Shown here: one piece after another, positions 8,851 to 17,694 of the stretch
Layout of the letters: every line of letters begins with the position of its first letter
Position numbering within the stretch: the first letter of the stretch is position 1
Assembly (NCBI RefSeq): GCF_001647195.1
Contig: NZ_LVCV01000190.1
Coordinates: 1 to 46,351 of the forward strand
DNA from: Rhodococcus sp. EPR-157
GTDB taxonomy: Bacteria; Actinomycetota; Actinomycetes; Mycobacteriales; Mycobacteriaceae
DNA length: 46,351 bases
Reading direction: 5' to 3'
The notes under the pieces: generated by a model
The model's input: only the letters and a program-made list of their open reading frames with translations
What the model was told of the DNA's origin: nothing
Databases searched by the model: none
Position numbers and translations under genes: made by a program

Positions 8851-10092
8851 TTACGCACTCAACCGATGTAGCAGGACGGTAGCTGCGTCGAGCACGACGT
8901 TTCGGTCGTATGTCAGCCGGTAGTTGTACGAGTGCCGCCCGTCATCGCTCGTGCCACGGTCCAAGCCGACCAGCGCCGCCGTCTGGAATGGGGCGACGAC
9001 GATGATCGACCGTTCCAGGGCCAGCGGATCGGATGCATCGACGGTGACGGCGCGATAGCGCGCAGCTTCTCTGGCCGGGCAGGGCTCGAACACCGCGGTC
9101 AACGCTGTCCGACCGGCCAACTCGTCGAGGATGGCATCGAACGAGTGTCGGGCGCCGTGATCAGGCCCCCGGGTAGCAATGACGATCGCTGACGGCCCCA
9201 TCGCGGCGGCAGTGCGCAGCAGCCCCATTTCCATCTCGTCGTACAGCGACCGACCGCTGCGTCGTGGCGCTCCGAGCGCGCTGACCACTCCGTACGGTGT
9301 CACTGCCGTCGGTACGCGGACCGTCACGGCCGGTTCCGGGTGGGCGGGGCGATGAGGAGTCAGTGTCTGCGTGAAATTGGGCAACGGACCAGGGGCGCCG
9401 TACAGCCAGCCCTGTCCCACGGTCGCGCCCATGTCCAGCGCAGTGTGCTCGTGCTCTTCGGTCTCGATTCCTTCGGCGAGAACGCGCGCGCCCGTCCGAT
9501 CGGATTCCGCGGCGATTGCAGAGACGATCACCGCAGTCTCGGACGTCGATCTGCCCTGGACCATTCTCATATCGAGCTTGATGACGTCCGGCCGGATGAG
9601 AGGCAGCAACGCCAGGCTGGACGAGTCGGCACCGACATCGTCGATCGCGACGCGCCACCCCAGGTGACGAGCGTGCTCGACGGCTCGCAGCAGGCCCGCC
9701 GGGTTGCGCATCAAGTGGCGCTCGGTGATCTCGACCGTGATCGACAATGCGCCGGCCGCGGCGAGCAGAGCCGCCGAGTCGGCCGGAGGCGGGGCGTCGA
9801 GTGCGACCGGTTCCGCGTTGACGAACAAGACCATGTCGGGAGGCATGTGGGCGTCGAGTGCCCCGCGCAGAGCTGCGAGTCTGCACCGCCAATCGAAGGC
9901 AACCGTCGCGTTCATCACGTGGGCGGCCTCGAGCAATTCGATCGGGCTGGTCCACGGACTGTCCGCACACGGCCGGGTCAGCGCTTCGTAGCCCATGACG
10001 GCGCGGCTGTCGAGCGCAACAACAGGCTGATAGACCGGCTCGATTCCCACCGTGAGCGGCGTCACCGTCGACCGCGGCAGTGGCTGGCTCAC
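8851..10092 (-). CDS. EAL-domain c-di-GMP phosphodiesterase with C-terminal DICT domain
   Basis: A 413-residue protein. The EAL domain (about residues 15-245) keeps the catalytic set: YEALTR, VNAEP, EITERH, IDDVGADSS, IKLDM, AEGIE and QGWLYG, so it is probably an active c-di-GMP hydrolase. The C-terminal ~130 residues (from about SLYDEMEMGLL) match the DICT sensory domain found fused to c-di-GMP enzymes. It has no membrane segment, so it is a cytosolic sensor-effector. It is divergent from the Ser/Thr kinase gene, and another GGDEF-EAL gene lies beyond the kinase, forming a local signalling block. Confidence 0.9.
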   Translation of the reverse strand: MSQPLPRSTVTPLTVGIEPVYQPVVALDSRAVMGYEALTRPCADSPWTSPIELLEAAHVMNATVAFDWRCRLAALRGALDAHMPPDMVLFVNAEPVALDAPPPADSAALLAAAGALSITVEITERHLMRNPAGLLRAVEHARHLGWRVAIDDVGADSSSLALLPLIRPDVIKLDMRMVQGRSTSETAVIVSAIAAESDRTGARVLAEGIETEEHEHTALDMGATVGQGWLYGAPGPLPNFTQTLTPHRPAHPEPAVTVRVPTAVTPYGVVSALGAPRRSGRSLYDEMEMGLLRTAAAMGPSAIVIATRGPDHGARHSFDAILDELAGRTALTAVFEPCPAREAARYRAVTVDASDPLALERSIIVVAPFQTAALVGLDRGTSDDGRHSYNYRLTYDRNVVLDAATVLLHRLSA

Positions 10093-10222
10093 GTTGCGCC
10101 TTCCTTCGAATCGGATTCGAGCAGCCCCCCAGCTCGCATCATCATGCCAAGCCGTCGAGGACAGGAACAGCGCCGGGCTATAGAGTGCCGACTACGCGTC
10201 AGGCAACGAACGGGAGTTCACG

Positions 10223-11527
10223 ATGGCAGGCGGGGAGCCTCCTCTCGGTACGGATCTGTTCGCGGGCCGATATCGGCTCGGCGAGGTGCTCGGCCGCGGC
10301 GGGATGGCCGACGTGTATCGCGCCGACGACCAGGTGCTCGGTCGTTCGGTCGCAGTGAAGATCTTCAGGCACGGTCAGCCGCTGAGCGCACCGCGCATCG
10401 ACGCCGAGACCCGGACTCTCGCTGCGCTGTCGCACCCGGGGCTCGTCACCTTGTTCGACGCAGGAACTGCATCCGACGTCCCATACCTGGTGATGGAATT
10501 CGTCGACGGCCACACGCTCGGAACGTACCGGTCCGGACATGCGCTTCGGCCTTCAGTGGTGGCCCGCATAGGTCACGACCTTGCCCAGGCGCTGTCGTAC
10601 ATACATGCTCGTGGAGTAGTCCATCGCGATATCAAACCGGCCAACATTCTGCTCGCGGGCTCACCCGAGGAGCCGACCGTCAAGCTCGCCGATTTCGGAA
10701 TCGCCCGTATCGTCGATGCCGAAAGGCTGACCGAACACGGAACAACCGTCGGCACAGCACATTACGTCAGCCCCGAACAAGCCACCGGCGTCACTGCCGG
10801 CCCACCGTCCGACGTCTACTCGCTGGGTCTTGTGCTCATCGAGTGCCTGGTCGGTCGGATGGTGTTCGAGGGCAGTGCGGTCGCGGCGGCCGTGGCCAGG
10901 TTGCATCACGACCCAGCTGTCCCGATCGAGTTCGGCAGTCAGTGGTCCTCACTACTGACCGACATGACGTCCCGACGCCCGCAGGACCGGCCGTCGGCAG
11001 CCGATGTTGCGTTCCGTCTGCGGATGGTCGACACCCGTTCGCCCACGGCTACCGCGGTGATGGTAGTCCCGGCTGCGGTCCCAGCGGCCGTCCCGTTCGA
11101 ACACGACGACGGTCGCCGACCAACTCGCGCTTGGGTTCTGCCGATCGCGGCCGTGGCCGCCTTGGCGCTGGCCCTCGCTCTCGGGTGGTCGGCATTCGAG
11201 ACGGACGAGTCTCCACTCCTCGAGCCGACGGCGCCGTCCACCTCGGAGATTCTGCCGTCGCAGACAACCGCACAGGCCACTGTCGAGCCGGCGCCTGAGC
11301 CGGCGCCGGAGTCGGTGTCGCTTGCCCCCGCTTTCGTTCCGGCGCCCGTCCTTCCCGTGCCGGCGGAACCAGTGCCCACCGAACCAGTGCCAACCGAGTC
11401 AGTGCCGGCGGAAACCGCGAACCCGAACAACGGCGCACCCGGCAACAGTGGCAACGGCAACGGCAATGGCAACAGCGGCAACGGCAACAGCGGCAACGGC
11501 AACAACGGCAATGGCCGCAACAACTGA
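10223..11527 (+). CDS. Membrane Ser/Thr protein kinase (Pkn type) with Asn/Gly-rich extracytoplasmic tail
   Basis: A 434-residue Hanks-type kinase. The domain (about residues 17-270) has the P-loop GRGGMADVY, the Lys in AVKIF, the catalytic loop HRDIKPAN and DFGIAR. One transmembrane helix follows at about 303-325 (LPIAAVAALALALALGW). Outside is a Pro/Glu-rich stalk with PVPTEPVPTESVP-like repeats and a low-complexity Asn/Gly end. There is no PASTA domain, so the external part is probably a wall-spanning or low-complexity sensor. A ribosome site (GGGAG) precedes the ATG. It is flanked by two c-di-GMP turnover genes on the other strand. Confidence 0.94.
   Translation: MAGGEPPLGTDLFAGRYRLGEVLGRGGMADVYRADDQVLGRSVAVKIFRHGQPLSAPRIDAETRTLAALSHPGLVTLFDAGTASDVPYLVMEFVDGHTLGTYRSGHALRPSVVARIGHDLAQALSYIHARGVVHRDIKPANILLAGSPEEPTVKLADFGIARIVDAERLTEHGTTVGTAHYVSPEQATGVTAGPPSDVYSLGLVLIECLVGRMVFEGSAVAAAVARLHHDPAVPIEFGSQWSSLLTDMTSRRPQDRPSAADVAFRLRMVDTRSPTATAVMVVPAAVPAAVPFEHDDGRRPTRAWVLPIAAVAALALALALGWSAFETDESPLLEPTAPSTSEILPSQTTAQATVEPAPEPAPESVSLAPAFVPAPVLPVPAEPVPTEPVPTESVPAETANPNNGAPGNSGNGNGNGNSGNGNSGNGNNGNGRNN
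11441..11523 (+). repeat. GGCAAC-type short tandem repeat encoding the Asn/Gly tail
   Basis: Imperfect hexamer repeat with units GGCAAC, GGCAAT and AGCGGC at the 3' end of the kinase gene. It encodes alternating Gly-Asn and Gly-Asn-Ser. Such tracts can gain or lose units by slippage, and any change in multiples of three bases keeps the frame. Confidence 0.8.
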
Positions 11528-11556
11528 CGCGCGTAGTAGTTGCGGAGGGACTCTGT

Positions 11557-13788
11557 CTAGGGGTGCGCGAACCGGTTCGCGCGAACGCTCCGCAGCATCT
11601 CTGTGGTGAGTTCGGCACTCTCCGGCCGTCCCATCAGATACCCCTGCGCGAGATCGCATCCTGTGGCCACGAGCGAATCGAACTGTGCCTGCGTCTCGAC
11701 GCCCTCGCCCACAACGGTGACGTCGAATGCCTTGGCCAGAGCGACGATTGCCGCTACCACCGCTTGCGCGCGTGGATTGGGCAGCGCGGCGATATAGGAC
11801 TTGTCGATCTTGAAGCACTCGAACATCGGGTACCGGTCGAGGTATGAGATCGAGCTGTGGCCCTTGCCCAGGTCGTCGAGGAGTAGCGCAACACCCATCT
11901 CGTGGAGTGCGGTGAGGGTGTCGGCGACACGTGCTGTGTCCGAGACCCAGGTCGTTTCGGTGATCTCCAGTCCGAGAGCGTGGGGAGGTAAGGCGGTTTC
12001 CTCGAGCACCGCAGCGACGTCGTCTGGGAATGCCGAGCTGCGCAACTGCAGGGCGCTGACATTCACCCGTATCGTAATGTCCCACACAGCACGCCACTGT
12101 GCGGCTTGACGGCACGCCGTCCGCAGCGCCCAGGATCCGAGAGCTGTTGCCAGTCCGGTTCGTTCGGCAACGGCGACGAACTCGGCCGGCGAGATCGCGC
12201 CGAGCTCCGGATGATCCCAGCGGGCCAACGCTTCGAGCGCGACGATCGTGCCCGACGCGATGTCGACGAGCGGTTGATAGTCAAGGGTCAACGAGCCGTG
12301 AGCGAGAGCGTGTCGGAGGTCGATCGACAGCAACCGGACGCGTTCGGCGTCGTAGATGTCGCCGGTGTCGAACACCGCGTAGCCACCGGTTCCGCTGTCC
12401 TTGGCGCGGTACATGGCCAGGTCGGCATGGTGAATCAGATCTCTCCGCGTGGTCCCTGGCTCGGACACGGCGATGCCGATGCTGACGCTGAGCGGGGTGG
12501 GTGCTTCACCGGAAGGCTGCGGTGCCGCGATCGCTGTCTCGATGTGATGAGCGAGTTCCTCGGCATGGGTGACGCTGTCGATGCCCTCGCAGATGACCAG
12601 GAATTCGTCTCCACCGAGCCGGGCGACGGTATCTCGCTCCCGGGTTGCCGCGGCGAGTCTCCGGGTGAACCGGACCAGCGCGAGGTCACCGGACTCATGC
12701 CCGAGACTGTCGTTGATGATCTTGAAGTCGTCGATGTCGAGCAGGAGAAGTGCCACCGACCCCGACTCCTCGTGGGCACGCGCCAACGCGTCGTCGATCA
12801 CTTCGTAAGCGAGAGCGCGGTTCGGCAGGCCGGTGAGGGTGTCGTGCATCCCTCGTAGACGGAGCTGACTGTCCAGGTCGATGCGTGCGAGCGCTGTCGA
12901 CAGGATACTTGTGATTGCAGTGAGGAAAGAGACCTCCCACTCTCGGTAGTCGCGCCGGTACGACGAGTAGATCGCGAGCGCTCCCCACGGGGCCGGTGTC
13001 GAGATGGGCACTGCGACGCCGCTGTGGAGCCCGAGACTGGTCATCGTTGCCGTGTTGAATCGGGTCTCCTTGTCCACATCGGCGCAGACCACCTGTGTGT
13101 TGTGCTTCAGGGCGTACCCGGCCAACGACTCGTCGCCGGCACGCACCACGGCGCCTTTTCCCAGCACACGAGTCACGGAGTCGACACGGAGGGTGCTGTC
13201 GGTAGGGGAGTCGTGACGAATGACCGCCGCGGATTCGACGCCGAGCAGCGAACCGGCCGCGGCGGTTGCGGCGGCCAGGAGTTCCGGGAGGTCGGCGTCG
13301 ACGGCCAGCCGGCTGAGCTCGGCGAGTGCCTCCTGTTCGGCGGCGTAGTGCTGAGCTGTGACTGCGGCTGCCTCCAGTTCGGCGTCTCGCCGGTGTCCGA
13401 CGGTGCGATCGCGGATGATCGTCGCGATCAGATCGGGTCGACCCTCCGCCCGACGGACGATGAAAGTGCAGACGGCGGCAGGTATGCCTGCACCGGTCAC
13501 TTGATGCCGTAGCTCGCTGCGGCCTCGCCAGAACCCTTCGTCGCGCAACCCGCTCTCGGCCTCGTTCGCCACCTCCAGTCCGCGTGCGGTGAAGAACTGC
13601 GAAGTGGTCATCGGGGGGTCGGTGGGCAACTCGTCGAGACCGACGAGCGCCAGGCCGGAGGGGTTGACATAGACGACTTGTCCGATGAACTCGGAGAGGG
13701 CAACGAAGTCAGGGGACAGCTCGAGTAGCGCCCGCAGAATTGCCGGGTCGTCCATTGGGTCGGGCATAGGCCATCCGTTCGTATCCAC
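11557..13788 (-). CDS. PAS-GAF-GGDEF-EAL bifunctional c-di-GMP enzyme
   Basis: A 743-residue cytosolic protein. A PAS-like domain (about residues 15-130) and a GAF domain (about 150-300) precede GGDEF (about 310-475) and EAL (about 485-735). The cyclase motif is intact (RLGGDEF) and has an upstream RxxD product-inhibition site (RERD, five residues before). The EAL half also keeps its motifs: LEALARW, RVNVSALQ, EITETTW, LLLDDLGKG, FKIDKSY, GEGVE and AQGYLMGRP. Both activities may therefore be real, with balance set by the sensor domains. Convergent with the kinase gene. An alternative start is the ATG at residue 8 or 12. Confidence 0.95.
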   Translation of the reverse strand: MDTNGWPMPDPMDDPAILRALLELSPDFVALSEFIGQVVYVNPSGLALVGLDELPTDPPMTTSQFFTARGLEVANEAESGLRDEGFWRGRSELRHQVTGAGIPAAVCTFIVRRAEGRPDLIATIIRDRTVGHRRDAELEAAAVTAQHYAAEQEALAELSRLAVDADLPELLAAATAAAGSLLGVESAAVIRHDSPTDSTLRVDSVTRVLGKGAVVRAGDESLAGYALKHNTQVVCADVDKETRFNTATMTSLGLHSGVAVPISTPAPWGALAIYSSYRRDYREWEVSFLTAITSILSTALARIDLDSQLRLRGMHDTLTGLPNRALAYEVIDDALARAHEESGSVALLLLDIDDFKIINDSLGHESGDLALVRFTRRLAAATRERDTVARLGGDEFLVICEGIDSVTHAEELAHHIETAIAAPQPSGEAPTPLSVSIGIAVSEPGTTRRDLIHHADLAMYRAKDSGTGGYAVFDTGDIYDAERVRLLSIDLRHALAHGSLTLDYQPLVDIASGTIVALEALARWDHPELGAISPAEFVAVAERTGLATALGSWALRTACRQAAQWRAVWDITIRVNVSALQLRSSAFPDDVAAVLEETALPPHALGLEITETTWVSDTARVADTLTALHEMGVALLLDDLGKGHSSISYLDRYPMFECFKIDKSYIAALPNPRAQAVVAAIVALAKAFDVTVVGEGVETQAQFDSLVATGCDLAQGYLMGRPESAELTTEMLRSVRANRFAHP

Positions 13789-13920
13789 ACGGCATCAGTC
13801 CGCGACGCTGGGCGACGTCTTATCGTGTCAGGTCACAACAATAGGGAGACCTCTATGTCATCCGTCACGGTGTCATCGTCGCGCGGCGACATTATGTTTC
13901 CCCGGACGCTCGATATCCAA

Positions 13921-14595
13921 TCATTTCCTGTGCGGAACGCGGCTCTCGATGCCAGCGAGGAAGTAGTCGATTCCGGCGAGGAATTGCATACGGTCGTCAT
14001 GCTCGGGCATCTGCGCCGCTATCCGGTGAAGAAAGGGGAAGCGTGCAGGGTCCAGTTCGGTCCACCGGTGTGCGATCGCGGTGAGGACCGTTGTTCGGTC
14101 GGTCTCGTTCCCGTGCAGTCGGGCGTTCGCGGCGTTCTGCACGGCGACGCCGAGGATGTAATTCACCAACGCAGTGGTTGCGTCGAATAGCGCGCTCTCG
14201 GGCACACCCAACGCGTGAACCTGCGCGCCGACGACTTCGAGGATCTTTGCGGTAGCCGAGTGCCCGGTCTCGCGGGCGAGTTGAGCGCCGACCCATGGGC
14301 GCGCATCGATGGTGTCGAAGAGTGCGAGTGCAGTAGCTGTGATCGACTCCCGAGGGCTTGCTTCGACCGCCTTGTCGGCAAGGACTCGGGTCACTACGCC
14401 GTCGGTCGCAGCGTCGAGCAGTTCGCCCTTGTTTCGGACGTGCCAGTAGATCGCCCCGCTTCCCGTGGAAAGTCGGGCCGACAGCGCCCGGAATGTCAGA
14501 GCGTTCTCGCCCACTGCATCGAGGATCTCGATCGCTGCGTCGACGATCCGCTCATGAGACAGCGCCTCGGACCGTCTTTCGTTCTTGCGCGCCAT
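13921..14595 (-). CDS. TetR family transcriptional regulator
   Basis: A 224-residue protein with an N-terminal HTH (about residues 15-60, ending TGSGAIYWHVRNKGELLDAA) and a TetR C-terminal ligand-binding domain. The ATG at 14595 (MARKNERRSEAL) is the natural start; the frame is open further upstream but crosses its own operator and the divergent gene. It is divergent from the flavoprotein gene with paired inverted repeats between them, so it most likely represses both genes and responds to that enzyme's substrate. Confidence 0.92.
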   Translation of the reverse strand: MARKNERRSEALSHERIVDAAIEILDAVGENALTFRALSARLSTGSGAIYWHVRNKGELLDAATDGVVTRVLADKAVEASPRESITATALALFDTIDARPWVGAQLARETGHSATAKILEVVGAQVHALGVPESALFDATTALVNYILGVAVQNAANARLHGNETDRTTVLTAIAHRWTELDPARFPFLHRIAAQMPEHDDRMQFLAGIDYFLAGIESRVPHRK

Positions 14596-14604
14596 TCGTT
14601 CATC

Positions 14605-14653
14605 TTGACATAACTGGAACGCTGTTCCAAGATTCGTTTGGAACAGCGTTCCA
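14605..14653 (+). promoter_or_regulatory. Flavoprotein promoter with twin TetR operators
   Basis: TGGAACGCTGTTCCA (14615-14629) and its exact reverse complement TGGAACAGCGTTCCA (14639-14653) are separated by nine bases, giving a perfect 39-bp inverted repeat made of two palindromic half-operators. A -35 TTGACA lies at 14605-14610 and a -10-like CAAGAT at 14628-14633 (17-base spacer). The first operator therefore fills the spacer and the second covers the expected transcription start. Confidence 0.85.
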
Positions 14654-14667
14654 ACGAAGGGATCATC

Positions 14668-15801
14668 GTGAAGATTGCCATCATCGGTGCGGGCCTCGGC
14701 GGCCTCACCCTCGCCCGTGTCCTCCGCCTCCACAACATCGACGCAACGGTGTACGAGTCCGAGGTGTCCCCAGCGGAGCGCACGCAAGGGGGTCAACTCG
14801 ACATCCATGAGCTCGACGGCCAAGTCGCACTCGCCGCAGCGGGACTGACCGCAGAGTTTCAGGCGATCATCCATCACGGCGCGGAGGCAACTCGCGTGCT
14901 CGACAGTGCCGGTGTCGTTCTGTTCGATGAACCCGACGATGGCACAGGCGGACGCCCTGAGGTGCTGCGCGGGGATTTACGGAGGATTTTGATCGACTCC
15001 CTGCCGACCGGGATGATCAGGTGGGGCAAGAAGTTGATCGGCGTCGAGCCGCTCGGCGACGGCAGGCATGGCCTGAGATTCGCCGATGGATCCGCTTCTA
15101 TCTCCGATCTCGTGGTCGGTGCCGATGGTGCGTGGTCGAAGATTCGTCCGCTGGTGTCCTCGGCGACGCCGGAATACGTCGGGACCACTTTCGTCGAAAC
15201 CTATTCGTACGACGCCGACGAGCGGCACCCCGCCGCTTCGGCGGCTGTCGGCCGCGGAGCGATGTTCGCAATGAGCCCCGGCAAGGGAATCGCTGCGCAC
15301 CGTGAGGCAGGGGGAATTTTGCACACCTACGTCGAGGTGAACCGTCCCGCCGAATGGGTCGACGGTGTCGACTTCACCGATGCTGCTGCCGCGAAAGCCT
15401 ATGTTTCCGCCGAATTCGAGGGTTGGGCAACCGAACTCACCTCACTGATCGTCGACGCGGACAGCGCGCCGGTTGCGCGGATGATTCATGCGCTCCCGAA
15501 CGACCACCATTGGGATCGGGTGCCTGGGGTGACGCTCGTCGGTGATGCCGCGCATCTGATGCCGCCGTCAGGGGATGGTGCGAACCTGGCGATGTTCGAC
15601 GGTGCAGAACTCGGCAGGGAGATAGCTGAATACCCCGGTGACATCGAAACCGCCCTCGCAGCATACGAAGCCGCCCTGTTCCCGCGGAGCGCAGCAGCGG
15701 CCGTCGAGGCACACGAGACGCTGGATCGGTGCCTCGGTGATCGCGCTCCCTACGGCTTGATCGAACTGATCTCCGGCGCTGCTGTCATGGGTTTGTCGTG
15801 A
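14668..15801 (+). CDS. FAD-dependent monooxygenase, TetX/PHBH-like
   Basis: A 377-residue class A flavoprotein monooxygenase. It has the N-terminal FAD motif GAGLGGLTLARVL, then RGDLRRIL, and the second FAD motif GDAAHLMPPSGDGANLAMFDG. These proteins hydroxylate aromatic or polyketide substrates using NAD(P)H and O2; the closest named type is the Tet(X) tetracycline-destructase-like group, but the true substrate is unknown. The GTG at 14668 has GAAGG seven bases upstream. It is controlled from the twin operators shared with the divergent TetR gene. Its end overlaps the convergent cupin gene by 17 bases. Confidence 0.9.
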   Translation: MKIAIIGAGLGGLTLARVLRLHNIDATVYESEVSPAERTQGGQLDIHELDGQVALAAAGLTAEFQAIIHHGAEATRVLDSAGVVLFDEPDDGTGGRPEVLRGDLRRILIDSLPTGMIRWGKKLIGVEPLGDGRHGLRFADGSASISDLVVGADGAWSKIRPLVSSATPEYVGTTFVETYSYDADERHPAASAAVGRGAMFAMSPGKGIAAHREAGGILHTYVEVNRPAEWVDGVDFTDAAAAKAYVSAEFEGWATELTSLIVDADSAPVARMIHALPNDHHWDRVPGVTLVGDAAHLMPPSGDGANLAMFDGAELGREIAEYPGDIETALAAYEAALFPRSAAAAVEAHETLDRCLGDRAPYGLIELISGAAVMGLS

Positions 15802-16189
15802 TGTCGCGGCCGGTCGTCGAACGAATATGAGCGGGAATGTCGTCGCTACGATCACCGGTGTTGACCGTGCTCGACGGCTCGAACAGTAGGACGGATGCGC
15901 CGTCGACGGAGGAAGGCTTGTGTTCGACTCCGCGCGGAACGGTGAACACCGATCCGGCAGCGAGGTGAACGACGCGTTCATGTCCCGGCGTTTCGCGTAG
16001 TGCGATGTCGATGTCGCCGCTGAGCACGTGAAAGAACTCGTCGGTGTCGACATGGCGGTGCCAGACGAATTCGCCTCGGATCTTGACGACTCGAACGTCG
16101 TAATCGTTGACGCGAGTGACGATGTGCGGGCTCCATTCGTCGGCGAATGTGTCGAGGACACGCTGGAGTTCCACGGGTTGCGTTGTCAT
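15785..16189 (-). CDS. Cupin domain protein
   Basis: A 134-residue single-cupin protein. Motif 1 is WHRHVDTDEFFHVLSG (metal-ligand His, His and Glu) and motif 2 includes VPRGVEHKP. Cupins of this size act as small metal-dependent enzymes or as sensors; the substrate is unknown. It is divergent from the GlxA-type regulator with only 53 bases between the starts, which suggests direct control by that regulator. It overlaps the 3' end of the flavoprotein gene tail to tail. Confidence 0.88.
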   Translation of the reverse strand: MTTQPVELQRVLDTFADEWSPHIVTRVNDYDVRVVKIRGEFVWHRHVDTDEFFHVLSGDIDIALRETPGHERVVHLAAGSVFTVPRGVEHKPSSVDGASVLLFEPSSTVNTGDRSDDIPAHIRSTTGRDITTNP

Positions 16190-16242
16190 GGATCCGATTC
16201 TGCAGGTCGTCTGGACATGGTTGTGAGTGCTATAAATTGCAC

Positions 16243-17217
16243 GTGTCGAAAGAAAACTCTCACCCGAGAGATCATCGCGTGGTGGTCATCGTCGACGAGA
16301 ATTCGAACCCGTTCGAGTTGGGCTGCGCAACTGAGGTATTCGGACTCGACCGGGCCGAGCTCGGTGGGAAGCTGTACGACTTTCGGCTGTGTGCCCCCGA
16401 ATCGACGACGAGAATGCGTGACGGGTTCTTCTCGTTGACCTCGGTCGAGGACCTCGGGGCTGCAGACACCGCGGATACGCTGATCGTGCCCAATCGGCCG
16501 GACACCGAGGTGCCGCGCAGGCAAGAGGTGTTGGACGCGGTGCGGCGAGCTCATGACCGCGGAGCGCGGCTCGTCGGATTCTGTAGCGGCGCATTCACTC
16601 TTGCCGAGGCAGGAGTGCTCGACGGTCGTCGGGCCACCGCCCATTGGCAGTGGGCCGGTGTATTTCGCGGACGGTTCCCGCAGGTCCTCTTCGAGGAGGC
16701 CGTGTTGTTCGTCGACGACGGCGATATCCTCACTGCGGCTGGGAGCGCCGCGGCATTGGATCTCGGACTGCACGTGGTTCGTCGCGATCACGGTGTGGAG
16801 GTCGCGAACTCGGTCAGCCGCAGGTTGGTATTCGATGCCAACAGGGACGGCGGTCAGAAGCAATTCATCGAACGGCCGGTTCCGGCCCTGTCGTCGGAGT
16901 CGCTCGGTCCGCTCACGTCGTGGGCCGTGGAGCATTTGAGCGACGCGATCCAGGTGGCGGACCTTGCTCGGCAGGCCCACATCAGCGTTGCGACGCTGCA
17001 TCGCCGATTCATCGCTCAGCTCGGTACGACTCCGCACGCATGGCTCACTCGCGAGCGCGTGCGGATGGCCTGTCGGCTGCTCGAGCGCGGCGATGCAGAC
17101 CTGACTGCGATTGCGTCGGCCACGGGTGTGGGAACGACCACGACCCTGCGAACTCTGATGCGCCGAGAAACCGGCCTCACTCCGTCGGCGTACCGTCAGC
17201 GATTCGGTGGGCGGTGA
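16243..17217 (+). CDS. GlxA family regulator (DJ-1/PfpI-like domain plus AraC HTH)
   Basis: A 324-residue regulator. The N-terminal DJ-1/PfpI-type domain (about residues 10-170) includes GFCSGAFTLAEAGVLDGRRATAHW, and the C-terminal AraC double HTH spans about 215-320 (VATLHRRFIAQLGTTPHAWL). The GTG at 16243 is chosen because a TATAAA -10 box lies at 16231-16236, about six bases before it, which points to a leaderless mRNA. Upstream open frame overlaps the divergent cupin gene. It probably regulates the cupin gene and itself. Confidence 0.9.
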   Translation: MSKENSHPRDHRVVVIVDENSNPFELGCATEVFGLDRAELGGKLYDFRLCAPESTTRMRDGFFSLTSVEDLGAADTADTLIVPNRPDTEVPRRQEVLDAVRRAHDRGARLVGFCSGAFTLAEAGVLDGRRATAHWQWAGVFRGRFPQVLFEEAVLFVDDGDILTAAGSAAALDLGLHVVRRDHGVEVANSVSRRLVFDANRDGGQKQFIERPVPALSSESLGPLTSWAVEHLSDAIQVADLARQAHISVATLHRRFIAQLGTTPHAWLTRERVRMACRLLERGDADLTAIASATGVGTTTTLRTLMRRETGLTPSAYRQRFGGR

Positions 17218-17322
17218 CCCTACGCGGTCGACGGCGTCTGTTTGCGTGCAGTTCACCACCGCGGTGATAGGTCGTCGTGTTCGGACCACGACTCGTAACG
17301 TGGGCACTGAACACTTCGGACC

Positions 17323-17568
17323 ATGCAGACTCTGAGGCCCGCGATCGACAGCGAGCAGAATCGAATGCTGGATTTCGCACGGCTGTGGGCTCCGCACGGA
17401 GGCGGACCGTCCGAGGACATCATGGTGCGCTTCGGTCTGACATCCACCGAGTTCTTCACACGGCTGCAGTCGCTGCTCGAGCATGATGAGCAGACCGAAC
17501 TTCTCACACCGGGCACCCGTGCTCTCGTCCTCGCATGCTGCCGACGACGGCTGTGGGTCGAGGCCTGA
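17323..17568 (+). CDS. DUF3263 family small protein
   Basis: An 81-residue soluble protein, MQTLRPAIDSEQNRMLDFARLW.., with the DUF3263 layout: a conserved acidic-aromatic helix, then GPSEDIMVRFGLTSTEFFTRLQSLL, which resembles a helix-turn-helix. The family is restricted to actinobacteria and its function is unknown. A small DNA-binding role is possible from the HTH-like pattern. It stands alone, with 105 bases before and 126 bases after it. Confidence 0.75.
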   Translation: MQTLRPAIDSEQNRMLDFARLWAPHGGGPSEDIMVRFGLTSTEFFTRLQSLLEHDEQTELLTPGTRALVLACCRRRLWVEA

Positions 17569-17694
17569 TCTGTTTCACTACCGGAAACTCTCTGCAAGTT
17601 GCCAGCTTGATTTGCTTCTGGTTCACCTTTTGTCCATCTATCGTTAAGGCTGCCTCGGGACGCGAGGGAGTCGATCGATAGCTAGGCGGAGGGC

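Noticed and set aside
9340-11298. Long open frame on the plus strand across the EAL-DICT gene and kinase gene.
   Set aside because: It is antisense to one and out of frame with the other; its composition is Arg/Ser/Gly-rich with no domain. High GC creates long shadow frames.
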